The notes: generated by a model from the letters alone, not told the origin. A stretch of 35,116 nt of DNA from Gammaproteobacteria bacterium (GCA_013697045.1 JACCXJ010000107.1:1-35116); one strand, 5' to 3'; shown: positions 24,313 through 34,535, numbered from the stretch's first letter. Numbers and translations are program-made.

Positions 24313-24701
24313 GCCTGGGCCCCCGAGTAGGCCAGGAGCCAGGTGATGGCGGTCAGGATGGCAGTCGCGATCAGCGCCGCCTGACCCGAGGCGTCCACGG
24401 TCTTCATCTCGAAGCCGTAGCCCAGGTCCCAGAACAGGTGGCGGATGCCGTTGCAGAGGTGGAAGAAAAGCGCGAACGACCACAGGAACAGACCGATCAC
24501 CCCGTACCATGAGCCCAGGGTCTCTTGCAGCCCGGCATAGGCCTCGGGCCCACGGGCGACGGCCACGAGCCAATAGACGAGCACCACGGTCCCGAGCGTC
24601 AGGAACACCCCGGTGGCGCGGTGGGTGATGGATAGGAGGGCAGCCACCGGCATCCGGTAGATCTGGAGATGCGGCGATAAGGGTGTGTTTTTAGCCGCCA
24701 T
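24309..24701 (-). CDS. sdhC: Succinate dehydrogenase cytochrome b556 subunit SdhC
   Basis: The 130-residue protein opens with PLSPHLQIYRMPVAALLSITHRATGV (quinone-site Ser and Arg region) and has three membrane helices. FFHLCNGIRHLFWDLGYG near residues 79-96 contains the heme-ligand His. It is the first gene of the operon in the order C-D-A-B, all overlapping by a few bases except before sdhB. Its upstream region (24702-24911) contains an A-run on the minus strand, but no promoter can be named with confidence. Confidence 0.95.
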   Translation of the reverse strand: MAAKNTPLSPHLQIYRMPVAALLSITHRATGVFLTLGTVVLVYWLVAVARGPEAYAGLQETLGSWYGVIGLFLWSFALFFHLCNGIRHLFWDLGYGFEMKTVDASGQAALIATAILTAITWLLAYSGAQA

Positions 24702-24911
24702 ACCGGTCAGAGAGCGCCGCCATAACCTTCACTCTGCGGTGGGTTGCGGCGCCCGGGGGGCGCTCTGCTGCAGCCACCTGTTGGCTCCGATTGCTGTTTT
24801 TTTTCCCCGATTGAATGGGGGTGGGGCCCTTCGCACCGGTACCATGCTCGGTAAGGCCGCAAGCCACCCTCCGGCGATCGACCGGTCTTCGGCCTGCCTA
24901 TCGAAACGGAG

Positions 24912-25106
24912 TCAAAAATCGATGCAGCGGCCGCGCCGTTCCCAATCCCCGTAGCGGGTCGGCTCGGGTCCCTTGGGCCCGCCGATCTCGGGCGTCCGCT
25001 GGGCCTCGGGCGGATGCGCCCCGTCGGGTTCGCGCACCGGCGGCTCCGGAGATCGATCCTGCCCCTGCACGCCGGGCGTCTCGCCCATGGTACTACGCGG
25101 TTGCAC
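24912..25106 (-). CDS. SdhAF4-like assembly factor (DUF1674)
   Basis: The 64-residue protein ends with EIGGPKGPEPTRYGDWERRGRCIDF, the signature of DUF1674/SdhAF4. These are small proteins that bind flavinylated SdhA and help assemble it with SdhB, known from mitochondria and many alphaproteobacteria. The N-terminal half is Pro/Glu-rich and disordered, which is normal. GTG 25106 is favoured by GGGAGG eight or nine bases upstream; ATG 25088 is the alternative. It is on the sdh strand, 210 bases before sdhC, and could be the first gene of the transcript. Confidence 0.85.
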   Translation of the reverse strand: MQPRSTMGETPGVQGQDRSPEPPVREPDGAHPPEAQRTPEIGGPKGPEPTRYGDWERRGRCIDF

Positions 25107-25329
25107 TCGGCTTTCCCTCCCCGCGGCGTCGTCTTTTCCCCAGAACGCCGGCGCCCTTGTCTATCATCCGGTTAGTATCTTGTCTGGCACGGCCGAATGC
25201 AAGGTTCCCGTCTGCCCGAGCCTGACCGTCGTGCTCTGCGGGAGTGCGTTGCTGCGCGTCCTCGGGGGATCGCACCAGGACGGTCAGGCCTTGCGGAGCA
25301 GGCGTTGGGTGATCAGGCCTTGGGTGTGA

Positions 25330-26499
25330 TTAGGAGTTCCCCCGGCGCTTGGCCGCCATGCGCTCGCCGATCACGATGAGCCGCATCACGCGTTCGCCTG
25401 CGTCTTCCAGGTGTCCCCGCGACAGGCGCAGCGCCTCGGCCAGGTCCATGTCTCGGGCCGCGCCGGCTTCCAGGGCATCGATCCCGTGCTCGAATACGCC
25501 GCGCGCGTCGTCCGCCAAACCGCCGCCGATGGCGACCACCGGGATCTTGAGCTTGCGAGCGGCCCTGGCGACTCCCGACGGCGTCTTTCCGAAGGCCGTC
25601 TGAGAGTCGACCCGACCTTCACCCGTGATGACGAGATCGGCGCCGCGCAGGTGCTTGGCGAGATCGACTGCATCGCTGACCAGATCCACGCCGCGTTTGA
25701 GCTTGGCCTTTGCGAAGGCGATGAGCCCGGCACCCAGGCCCCCGGCGGCGCCGCCACCGACAATGCGCATTACATCGATGCCGAGGTCGCGCTTGATGAG
25801 GGCCGCGAGATGGCGCAGGTTCCTGTCGAGGACTTCGACCATCTCGGGGGTGGCGCCCTTCTGCGGGCCGAACACCCTGGCCGCGCCCCGCGGACCGCAC
25901 AACGGGTTCTCGACGTCGCAGGCGATGGTGATGCGCGTCTTGCGGACGCGCGGATCCAGACCGTGCATGTCGATCTCGGTGATGCGCTCCAGGAGGCCGC
26001 CGCAAACCGGCTCGGCGATCGCCCGCCCGTTGCCGCCCAGGAAAGATACGCCGAGTGCCTGGGCCATACCGGTGCCGCCATCGACCGTGGCCGAGCCCCC
26101 GATGCCGATGATGATGGCGGAAACCCCTCGCTCGATAGCATCCAGGATCAGCTCCCCGGTACCGTAGGTCGTGGTCTGCAAGGGGTCGCGCCGCTCCGGT
26201 GGCACCAGCGGCAGCCCGGAGGCCTCGGCCATCTCGATGGCGGCCGTCGTCCCGTTGCCCAGGATGCCGTAGCATGCGGTAACCGGCTCTCCGAGCGGTC
26301 CCATGACGCGCTTCTTGACGATCTTGCCGCCCGTCGCATCGACCAGGGACTGCACGGTCCCTTCGCCGCCGTCGGCCATCGGGACCTTGATGCACCGGGC
26401 ACGCGGGCGCACGCGCTTGATGCCCCGCTCCAGGGCGGCGGCGACTTCGAGGGACGTGAGATTCTCTTTGAACGAATCGGGGGCGATGACGATCTTCAT
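25330..26499 (-). CDS. Glycerate 2-kinase (GarK/GlxK type)
   Basis: The 389-residue protein has the glycerate kinase family I signature (PF02595). It begins MKIVIAPDSFKENLTSLEVA, then has VPMADGGEGTVQSLVDATGG, IIIGIGGSATVDGGTGMAQALG and VGGGAAGGLGAGLIAF, and ends with VITGEGRVDSQTAFGKTPSGVA. The length matches the family. It converts D-glycerate to 2-phosphoglycerate with ATP and so feeds glycolate or glyoxylate breakdown products into central metabolism. Neighbouring genes do not show a glycerate pathway, so the local role is not clear. It is divergent from the hydrolase at 26606, with a 106-base shared promoter region. Confidence 0.95.
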   Translation of the reverse strand: MKIVIAPDSFKENLTSLEVAAALERGIKRVRPRARCIKVPMADGGEGTVQSLVDATGGKIVKKRVMGPLGEPVTACYGILGNGTTAAIEMAEASGLPLVPPERRDPLQTTTYGTGELILDAIERGVSAIIIGIGGSATVDGGTGMAQALGVSFLGGNGRAIAEPVCGGLLERITEIDMHGLDPRVRKTRITIACDVENPLCGPRGAARVFGPQKGATPEMVEVLDRNLRHLAALIKRDLGIDVMRIVGGGAAGGLGAGLIAFAKAKLKRGVDLVSDAVDLAKHLRGADLVITGEGRVDSQTAFGKTPSGVARAARKLKIPVVAIGGGLADDARGVFEHGIDALEAGAARDMDLAEALRLSRGHLEDAGERVMRLIVIGERMAAKRRGNS

Positions 26500-26605
26500 T
26501 GGAGTTTTCTCGTCCCGTGCAAGACGCGGCCGTAGAAGAGATGCAGTGATTGTAGCAGAGCAGACCGGCCATGATTAAACTCCAGGGGTTACCGGGAGGC
26601 GGACT

Positions 26606-27487
26606 TTGGTCGGGACCCAGAATCACGCGGTAGATCTCCCGGATGGGCGCCGGCTCGGTTACGCGGAGTACGGCCGGGGGGGCGGAGACCCGCTCTTCTA
26701 TTTTCACGGGCTGCCGGCCTCTCGATTGGAGGCGGCGCTCCTGGACCCGGCGGCGCGCCGGCGCGGCGTCCACGTGGTGTCCGTGGACCGACCCGGCTTC
26801 GGGCTGTCCGACCCCGCATCGCTACGCAGCCTCAGGTCCTTTGCGGATGATGTCGCCGCACTGGCGTTGCAGCTCGGGATCGGACGTTTCGGGGTGCTGG
26901 GAGTCTCGGCCGGCGGCCCTTATGCCTTGGCCTGCGCCTTTCAGATCCCCGCGCGTCTCTCTGCGGTCGGGATCGTGGGCGGACTCGGGCCGGTGTATGA
27001 AGACTGGGCCGCGGCCGGCATGCGCTGGCACGCGCGGCTCGCCTTCCGTTTGGCGCGTGAGGTCCCCTGGCTCCTGTGGCCCGTGCATGGCGCGCTGGTC
27101 GGGAACTTCATGCGCCTCTGCCCGGGACTCACGCACCGGATCGTCGTCGCCGCCGCCCCGAGGGCGGACAGCCGGGTATTACGGCGCCCCGAGGTGCGCG
27201 CGCCGCTCATCGCCTCGCTGCGCGAGTCCATGCGCCAGGGCCCGGGCGGTGCCTTGCAGGACCTCAGGCTCTTGGCCCAGCCCTGGGGTTTTCGCTTGCA
27301 GGACATCGCGATCCCCATCGACCTATGGCACGGCGAGGACGACCTCGTGGTCCCACCGGAGCACAGCCGCCATCAAGCGGCGGCGCTACAACGCTCGCGC
27401 ATGCGGTTGCTGCCCGCCGAGGGACACTTCTCACTCCCCGTCGAGCACATGGACGAGATCCTGGGCACCTTGACCGGCGGAGGATGA
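26606..27487 (+). CDS. Alpha/beta hydrolase
   Basis: The 293-residue protein starts at TTG 26606, with GGGAGG about eight bases upstream. It has the alpha/beta hydrolase signatures: oxyanion loop LFYFHGLPASR (residues ~30-40), VDRPGFGLSD, nucleophile elbow GVSAGG with Ser101, acid in LWHGEDDLVVP and base His in AEGHFSLPVEH. A lid-like helical insertion lies at residues 125-220. The substrate is unknown; GVSAGGPYALACAFQIP resembles proline iminopeptidase-like hydrolases of unknown specificity. It converges on the KGGVGR ATPase gene across a short tandem repeat. Confidence 0.88.
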   Translation: MVGTQNHAVDLPDGRRLGYAEYGRGGGDPLFYFHGLPASRLEAALLDPAARRRGVHVVSVDRPGFGLSDPASLRSLRSFADDVAALALQLGIGRFGVLGVSAGGPYALACAFQIPARLSAVGIVGGLGPVYEDWAAAGMRWHARLAFRLAREVPWLLWPVHGALVGNFMRLCPGLTHRIVVAAAPRADSRVLRRPEVRAPLIASLRESMRQGPGGALQDLRLLAQPWGFRLQDIAIPIDLWHGEDDLVVPPEHSRHQAAALQRSRMRLLPAEGHFSLPVEHMDEILGTLTGGG

Positions 27488-27511
27488 CACCCGACCGGTG
27501 CGGTGACCCGC

Positions 27512-27560
27512 GCGGTCCAATTACTCCGTGCGGTCCAATTACTCCGTGCGGTCCAATTAC
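27512..27560. repeat. Tandem repeat, 18-bp unit, 2.7 copies
   Basis: The unit GCGGTCCAATTACTCCGT is repeated exactly at 27512-27529 and 27530-27547, then partly (13 bases) at 27548-27560. It lies between two convergent genes and just past the altered 3' end of the KGGVGR ATPase gene. A deletion or rearrangement junction is possible there. Confidence 0.85.
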
Positions 27561-27627
27561 CACGGGCGCCTGTCGCCCGGTGGACGACAGGCCCGCCGAG
27601 CGGACGACCAGGAATGAGCACCGGGCT

Positions 27628-28980
27628 TTACGCGGAGCCGGATTGCGTAGTACAAAGACGGCCCGCCAGCCGAGCGGATCGGTGGTCGCAGCAGGGTGGT
27701 GGTGAGTAATCCGGGCTAGGTGAGGATCGGGAGGCCCAGTCGTGCCGAGGCCATCGCCCCAAGGGCCACTGTTTTCGCTCCCTGGCGACCAGCGCGCGGG
27801 CAGCGGGCCTCACCCCGCGCGCCTTGCCGTGTTCGGCGGCTGCCGAACCTCGCGTTACCTTTCGGCGCCCGTAGGAGGCGATGGCCGCGGCCGGCATCTC
27901 CAGGCGCACATCGAGCTGCATGTCGTCGCGCTTGTAATCGAGCGTCACGTCGTAACCCAGCAAGCGGAACAGGTCCGCCACCTTTTCTTCGAAGCGCTTG
28001 GCGCGTTCGAAGACCTCGCGCCGCCGGCCACCCTCCTCTTCTTGTGGCCCGCGTTCCGGGAGCTGCCGTTGGCGCCGCTCCTCGCTGTCGCGCTCGCCGA
28101 TGCGCGCGATCTCGGCGGCACGGGCCGCGATCTCCTCGGCGATCGGCCGCCACTCCGTGGCCTCGTCGTCGCGGCCGGTGAGGCTCGGTACGGCGTCATC
28201 GACGAGGTGCTCTGGACGCAACCGGAGCTCTACGCGCGGCGCCAGCCCACGTTGCGTCAAGTCCTCCAGCCGTTGGCGACTCAACGGCGATCGGCGACCG
28301 GCGCGATCGCGCGGCACCAGGTTGGCCACGCCCAGGACGGGGACCTTGCCGCCGTTGTAGTCGCCGCCGTGGCGCGAGGGTCGCTGTACCGCGGCGGTCC
28401 ACACCGGCTCGATACCGGCGATGTTCTGGGCGTTGAGCGTGAGCACCAGCACCAGGAGATCGGGCAGCTCGAAGGCGCACACGGCGCCCAGATCGGTGTA
28501 GCCGGTGCGCGCGTCGATGAGCAGGTGCTCGTAGCCCAATTGGCCGGTGAGGCGCTCTGCGAGCCCGCTGAAGAACGCCGATCCGGGTCCGATCTCGGGG
28601 GCGAAGAGCTTGGGCCAGTCGACCCCGACGAAGCGTTTCGGGTAGTCGTCATCGAGCACGCCGGGCAAGAGGAACGACAATCGCCCGCCGGTCTCGGCGA
28701 TGGCCGCGTGCTCCAGATCGACGATTAGATCCGGCAGAGTCTTCGCAACCGGCTCGAAGTCGAAATCCCCCTTCTGGAAAAGGTCCAGGAGATCGAGGGT
28801 GCCACCCTTGAGCGATTTCTCCAGGGCTTGCAGCGCGGGGATGCGTTGTAGCCCAGGCGCTTCGAGGTCCAGGTCCCAGACCAGCACCGAGTGGCCACGC
28901 CGGGCGAGCTGCGCCGCCGTTTCGACCAGCGCGAAGCTGCGGCCGACACCGCCCTTGAAGGAGTAGAAGGTGGTGATCAC
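27628..28980 (-). CDS. KGGVGR-motif ParA-like ATPase with truncated Mrr-like domain
   Basis: From GTG 28980 the 450-residue protein begins ITTFYSFKGGVGRSFALVETAAQ, the variant Walker A (KGGVGR) of a ParA/MinD-like ATPase group. VLVWDLDLEAPGLQ and LLIDARTGYTDLGAVC follow. Residues ~285-335 are charged coiled coil. A domain then starts FEEKVADLFRLLGYDVTLDYKRDDMQLDVRLEM, which matches the N-terminal part of Mrr-like restriction endonuclease folds. The expected catalytic strand (usually ending in ECK) does not appear; after about residue 382 the sequence turns Arg/Ala/Pro-rich. The start lies eight bases after the stop of the upstream gene. NTP-controlled effector function in defence is inferred from similar gene sets. 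Confidence 0.75.
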   Translation of the reverse strand: MITTFYSFKGGVGRSFALVETAAQLARRGHSVLVWDLDLEAPGLQRIPALQALEKSLKGGTLDLLDLFQKGDFDFEPVAKTLPDLIVDLEHAAIAETGGRLSFLLPGVLDDDYPKRFVGVDWPKLFAPEIGPGSAFFSGLAERLTGQLGYEHLLIDARTGYTDLGAVCAFELPDLLVLVLTLNAQNIAGIEPVWTAAVQRPSRHGGDYNGGKVPVLGVANLVPRDRAGRRSPLSRQRLEDLTQRGLAPRVELRLRPEHLVDDAVPSLTGRDDEATEWRPIAEEIAARAAEIARIGERDSEERRQRQLPERGPQEEEGGRRREVFERAKRFEEKVADLFRLLGYDVTLDYKRDDMQLDVRLEMPAAAIASYGRRKVTRGSAAAEHGKARGVRPAARALVARERKQWPLGRWPRHDWASRSSPSPDYSPPPCCDHRSARLAGRLCTTQSGSA

Positions 28981-28987
28981 GGCGCCG

Positions 28988-29438
28988 TCAGGCCGCGCGT
29001 GGCAAGAAGAGCAACACCTTACTGCCGGAGGCGTACTGCGTTTGTGGGTCCGTCTGTGCCTCGATCAATCGGCGGGCATTGACGCGGGCCACGGGCGTCC
29101 AATCGTTGCCGGCCACCGCTGCAGCCAACTGCCGCGCAACCGGCTGGGCCGCGCCGCGCTTGGCGAGCGCGTCCGCGAGCCCCTCCGCGCGCTCGACCAC
29201 GGCGCGGCCGCGCCTGGCGTGGCATGCCTTCGTTCAAGAGAGTCTCGCGCGACTCCACGCGCAGGAGGCGCAGCGCGCGGTGCACCTCCAGCCCACCCGC
29301 CACATCGATCCGCACGCGATCGCTTGCCCCGGCCGCGATCTGCTCCAGCACCGGCGTCAGCTCGTCGAACGAGGCGTTGATGTAGACCGAGAGCGACGGG
29401 ATCGGGACGCTCGCAGGGTCTCGGGTGGATTCAGTCAT
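28988..29438 (-). pseudogene. Middle gene of the KGGVGR cassette, frameshifted
   Basis: ATG 29438 starts MTESTRDPASVPIPSLSVYINASFDELTPVLEQI and stays protein-like to about LLRVESRETLLNEGM. A shift of one base near 29200 (removing one C from GGCCGC) joins it to VVERAEGLADALAKRGAAQPVARQL, ending KVLLFLPRAA at 28988. The rejoined protein is ~150 residues, soluble, and of no family I recognise. The wrong-frame tail is Arg/Gly-rich, as expected for a frameshift. It ends eight bases before the ATPase start, so the genes are probably coupled. On the minus strand a TATAAT (29473-29468) upstream could be a -10 box. Confidence 0.65.
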
Positions 29439-29494
29439 TGCTCAAGCGATATGGGGACGACACTTGAATTATAGTTGAAATAGCGGCCGGCGAC

Positions 29495-30475
29495 CTAGCC
29501 CAGACGGAACCATAGCTGCGGCGTCGTACCATCGTGTTCGTGCGGGGTGTCCCGCAGCGGCGGCCAGTGGAAACTGGGCGCATCGAGATTGAAGCCCCGG
29601 ACGGTGCGATTGCACACGAAGGTGCTGCCCCAACGATCCGTGGCGAAGGCGCGGCTCGCGTCCCGGTGGGCACTCACCTTCTTGCTGAGCGAGGGCACCA
29701 GCAGCACGGTCGCATGGGACGCGAGCAAGAGGGCCTTGCTCGCTTCTGCGAACACGTCGAGGCAGATGGGCGTTGCCAGATGGCCGCACGGTGTTTCGAG
29801 CACCGTTAGGGTGGAGCCCGTCGTTATGTGCTCCACGGTGCCGTGTTCATCGGTGTAACGAGAGAGCTTGCGGTGGCGGTGGAGTTCTTGCCCGTCGGGG
29901 CCGAGCACCACCGCCTCGTTCAGGTGCGACCCGTCCGACCCGTGCGGCGCGTGGCACAAGGCCGGCGACGGTTACGCAGGCACTCGATCCAGCCTTCGTC
30001 CATTGGGTCCGCCGGCACGATCGCCATCCGATGGCTGTAGGCCGACAACGTCCCCTGGCGTGCCTCAGGCGGCAGCCCGCGACCGGCATGGACCGCGATG
30101 GGGTTCTGCAACTGGCGAACGCGGTAGCGCCGATCGTCGAAGCCCGTGACGATCTCGGCGTCTAGCAGGCTGGGCGTCAGGTCGAAGAGCGTCCGATCCA
30201 AGGGCTTTCAGCATTCCAAGCGCGTGCTCGTCGAAAGCCGCTGGATTGGAAGCATGGCCGCGTAGTGCCGCCAAACTGGCGCGTAGCTCCTCGCGACCCA
30301 GCCCTCCAAATGCCGCCGCCAGCAAGCGCAGCGGCGGGATCTTCCTGGCGACGAGCCGGTTCTCGGCCTCGCGCAGGCGGGTAGGGACGTAATAGGTGCA
30401 GAGCAGCGCAAACCATGCCGCCGGCGAGGGGGGTTCCAGCGCCGCGATGCGCGCAACCAAATCCGTTTGCGACAT
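29495..30475 (-). pseudogene. Nitrilase-fold protein with helical N-domain, two frameshifts
   Basis: Three consecutive frames make one gene. ATG 30475 gives MSQTDLVARIAALEPPSPAAW...GHASNPAAFDEHALGMLKAL, a helical N-terminal domain of ~95 residues. After a one-base shift near 30203 comes DRTLFDLTPSLLDAEIVTGFDDRRY...AYSHRMAIVPADPMDEGWIECL. After a second shift near 29965 comes LCHAPHGSDGSHLNEAVVLGPDG, then HRHRKLSRY (catalytic Lys), LETPCGHLATPICLDVF (catalytic Cys) and SHATVLLVPSLSKK, to the stop at 29495. The C-terminal part is a carbon-nitrogen hydrolase (nitrilase) domain. It is the first gene of the cassette, 56 bases before the next gene. A complete copy elsewhere would be ~320 residues. 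Confidence 0.7.
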
Positions 30476-30909
30476 GAGCGGAGCGATGCTACGCCACGGC
30501 TGTTGCTTGGCGCAACCGATGCGGAATGGCTCAGACAGCCGAGGGAGGGTGGACAGAGCGTGGGTCCAACCGCGATGACCGAGCAGAGCCCGACAAGCCG
30601 AGCGGCATCGGCAGCCGCTCGCCGCTGGCGAAGATGAGCGGATACCTGGCCGCGGATCCCGGGTCGTGGAAGGGGCAGCCAACCCCGTCGCACGGGACTG
30701 CGCAAATCGTCGCGCGACGAAATGTCACGTCCCCGAGCCTACGTCCCGCTGCTAGTATGGCCCCGTTTGGTGCGCTGCACCGAGGTTTTTTGCCTCCACC
30801 ACCTTACCCTGCGCAAATTGCACGCGGGGCTTCGGAAAAAAAACCACGACCTTGCCGAAGTGGCTCTGGGACTCGGTAGCCCCCGCCTGTCACCCGCCGG
30901 CCGCGCCGG
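30476..30909. other. Intergenic stretch before UDP-sugar genes
   Basis: No supported gene is present; minus-strand frames here are Arg/Pro-rich extensions of the nitrilase gene's first frame. The region must hold its promoter, but no clear -35/-10 pair stands out. Short T and A runs occur near 30786 and 30838. Confidence 0.5.
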
Positions 30910-32214
30910 TTACCGCCCGACGCCGGCGTACGCGAACCCGCGGGCACTCATGTGCTCGGGTTCGTAGACGTTGCGTAGATCACAGAACACCCGCCCCCTC
31001 ATGCGCGCCATCACTTGGTCGAGGTCGAGACCGCGGTAGGCGTTCCATTCGGTCATCAAGACCACCGCGTCCGCCCCGTCGAAGGTGTCGTAGACGCGAT
31101 CACAGTAGACCACCGATGCCGGCAGGTGCTTGCGGGCCTCCTTCATCCCCTGGGGGTCATGGGCACGTACGATGGCACCCTTCTCGATCAGGGTCGGGAG
31201 GACGGAAAGCGCGGGCGCATCGCGCATGTCGTCGGTCTCGGGCTTGAAGGTGAGGCCCAGGACGGCCAGCGTCTTGCCGGCCTCGCTGCCCCCGAGGGCA
31301 ACCCGGATCTTCTTGATCATGCGAGCCTTTTGTGCCGCGTTGACCTCGATGACCGCCTCGACGATGCGGCTCGAGACGCCGTGTTCTTGGGCGATCCGCA
31401 CCAGCGCCTGGGTATCCTTGGGAAAACAGGAGCCCCCATAACCGGGTCCGGGGTGCAGGAACTTGCGGCCGATGCGGTTGTCGAGCCCCATGCCCCGCGC
31501 CACGGCATGGACATCGGCGCCGACCGCCTCGCACAGCATGGAGACCTCGTTGATGAAGCTGATCTTGGTCGCGAGAAAGGCGTTCGAGGCGTACTTGATC
31601 AGCTCCGCGCTCTCGAGCCCGGTCTTGAGGAGGGGCGTCTCGATGAGATTGAGCGGCCGGTACAGCTCCCGCAAGAGCGCCTCGCCGCGCTCGCTCTCGA
31701 CGCCGATCACCACCCGGTCCGGGCGCATGAAGTCCGAGATCGCCGCCCCCTCGCGCAGGAATTCAGGGTTGGAGGCGACATCGAAATCCGCCCGTGGGTT
31801 CTCGGCGCGGATCACACGCGCGACATTGCGGGCCGTCCCGACCGGTACGGTGGACTTGTCGACCACCACCGTATAGCCCGTCAGGTGCGGCGCGATGCCC
31901 TTGGCGGCGTCGTAGACATAACTCAGATCGGCAAACCCATCGCCATGCCGCGACGGCGTGCCGACGGCGATGAACACGAGGTCCGCGCTCGCCACGGGCC
32001 CCGCGAGCTCGGTCGTGAAAGACAGCCGGCCCTGGGCGACATTCTTGGCCACCAGGTCCTTGAGGCCCGGCTCATAGATTGGGATCTCACTCTCTTTGAG
32101 GCGTCGGATCTTGCGCTCATCGACATCCACGCAGGTGACCTCGGCGCCGAATTCCGCGAAGCACGCCCCCGACACCAGTCCGACATATCCGCTCCCGATC
32201 ATGACTACGTTCAT
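30910..32214 (-). CDS. UDP-glucose 6-dehydrogenase
   Basis: The 434-residue protein opens with the NAD-binding MNVVMIGSGYVGLVSGACFAEFG. It has the family segments FIAVGTPSRHGDGFADLSYV, VVDKSTVPVGTA, ASNPEFLREGAAISDFMRPDRVVIG and ELIKYASNAFLATKISFINE. The catalytic Cys is in GYGGSCFPKDTQAL. It converts UDP-glucose to UDP-glucuronate with two NAD+. The gene follows the Vi-type dehydrogenase on the same strand after 24 bases, so the three sugar genes probably form one transcript. UDP-glucuronate would be the substrate of the epimerase encoded upstream. Confidence 0.96.
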   Translation of the reverse strand: MNVVMIGSGYVGLVSGACFAEFGAEVTCVDVDERKIRRLKESEIPIYEPGLKDLVAKNVAQGRLSFTTELAGPVASADLVFIAVGTPSRHGDGFADLSYVYDAAKGIAPHLTGYTVVVDKSTVPVGTARNVARVIRAENPRADFDVASNPEFLREGAAISDFMRPDRVVIGVESERGEALLRELYRPLNLIETPLLKTGLESAELIKYASNAFLATKISFINEVSMLCEAVGADVHAVARGMGLDNRIGRKFLHPGPGYGGSCFPKDTQALVRIAQEHGVSSRIVEAVIEVNAAQKARMIKKIRVALGGSEAGKTLAVLGLTFKPETDDMRDAPALSVLPTLIEKGAIVRAHDPQGMKEARKHLPASVVYCDRVYDTFDGADAVVLMTEWNAYRGLDLDQVMARMRGRVFCDLRNVYEPEHMSARGFAYAGVGR

Positions 32215-32238
32215 TTTCCCGATCTCCTATCGTGACCG

Positions 32239-33524
<1,286 letters not shown>

Positions 33525-33525
<1 letters not shown>

Positions 33526-34535
33526 TACCCCACCTGGTAGTAGTCTTTGTACCAGTTGACGAAGCGTTCCACGCCGACCTCCACGGGCGTCGCCGGCCGG
33601 TAGGCGACATCGTCGACCAGGTCCTTTACATCGGCGTAGGTATCGGGGACGTCACCCGGTTGCATGGGCAGAAGCTTCTTCTCTGCGACCCTGCCCAGGC
33701 AGCCTTCGAGAACCTCGATGAAACGCAAGAGGTTTACCGGATGGTTGTTTCCAATGTTATAGAGGCGGTACGGCGCACGGCTGGTGCCCGGGTCCGGGCT
33801 GTCGCCGGACCAGGCGGGGTTAGGCCGGGCCACGACGTCGATCACCCGCATGACCCCTTCGACGAGATCGTCGATGTAGGTGAAGTCGCGCCGGTGATGG
33901 CCGTAGTTGAAGACCTCGATCGGCTGGCCCGCCAAGATACTCCGCGTGAACAAGAACAACGACATATCGGGGCGACCCCACGGCCCATACACCGTGAAGA
34001 ACCTGAGCCCGGTGACCGGGAGGCCGTACAGATGGCTGTAGGTATGGGCCATCAACTCATTGGCCTTCTTGGTCGCGGCGTAGAGCGACACCGGGTGGTC
34101 GACGTTGTCGTGTACCGAGAAGGGCATGCGGGTATTGGCGCCGTAAACAGAGCTGGAAGAGGCGTACACGAGGTGCTCGACGCCGTTGTGGCGGCAGCCC
34201 TCCAGGATGGTCATGAACCCCACGAGGTTCGCGTCCACGTAGGCATGGGGATGGGTCAAGGAGTAGCGCACACCCGCTTGCGCGGCGAGGTGCATGACCC
34301 GCTCCGGCTGCTCGGTCTTGAAGACGTGCTCCATCGCCGCGCGATCGGAGACATCGACGCGCAGGAACCGGAACCGAGGGTAACCGTTAAGGCGCTCCAG
34401 GCGGGCCTCTTTCAGGCTCACCTCATAGTAGTCGTTGAGGTTGTCGAGCCCGATGACCTCATCGCCCCGCTCGAGTAGGCGTATACTCAAGGCCGCGCCG
34501 ATGAAACCCGCGGTCCCCGTCACTAGGATCTTCAT
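33525..34535 (-). CDS. UDP-glucuronate 4-epimerase-like (SDR family)
   Basis: The 336-residue protein starts at ATG 34535 ([37 protein letters not shown]), with GGGAGGGGGG upstream; the extension to 34574 adds only 13 atypical residues. The NAD-binding GxxGxxG, the catalytic [20 protein letters not shown] (Tyr-x3-Lys), and [19 protein letters not shown] place it in the UDP-glucuronate 4-epimerase (LspL/Cap1J-like) branch of the extended SDRs. It would interconvert UDP-glucuronate and UDP-galacturonate, consistent with the UDP-glucose dehydrogenase two genes downstream. It is the first gene of the probable three-gene operon. Confidence 0.93.
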
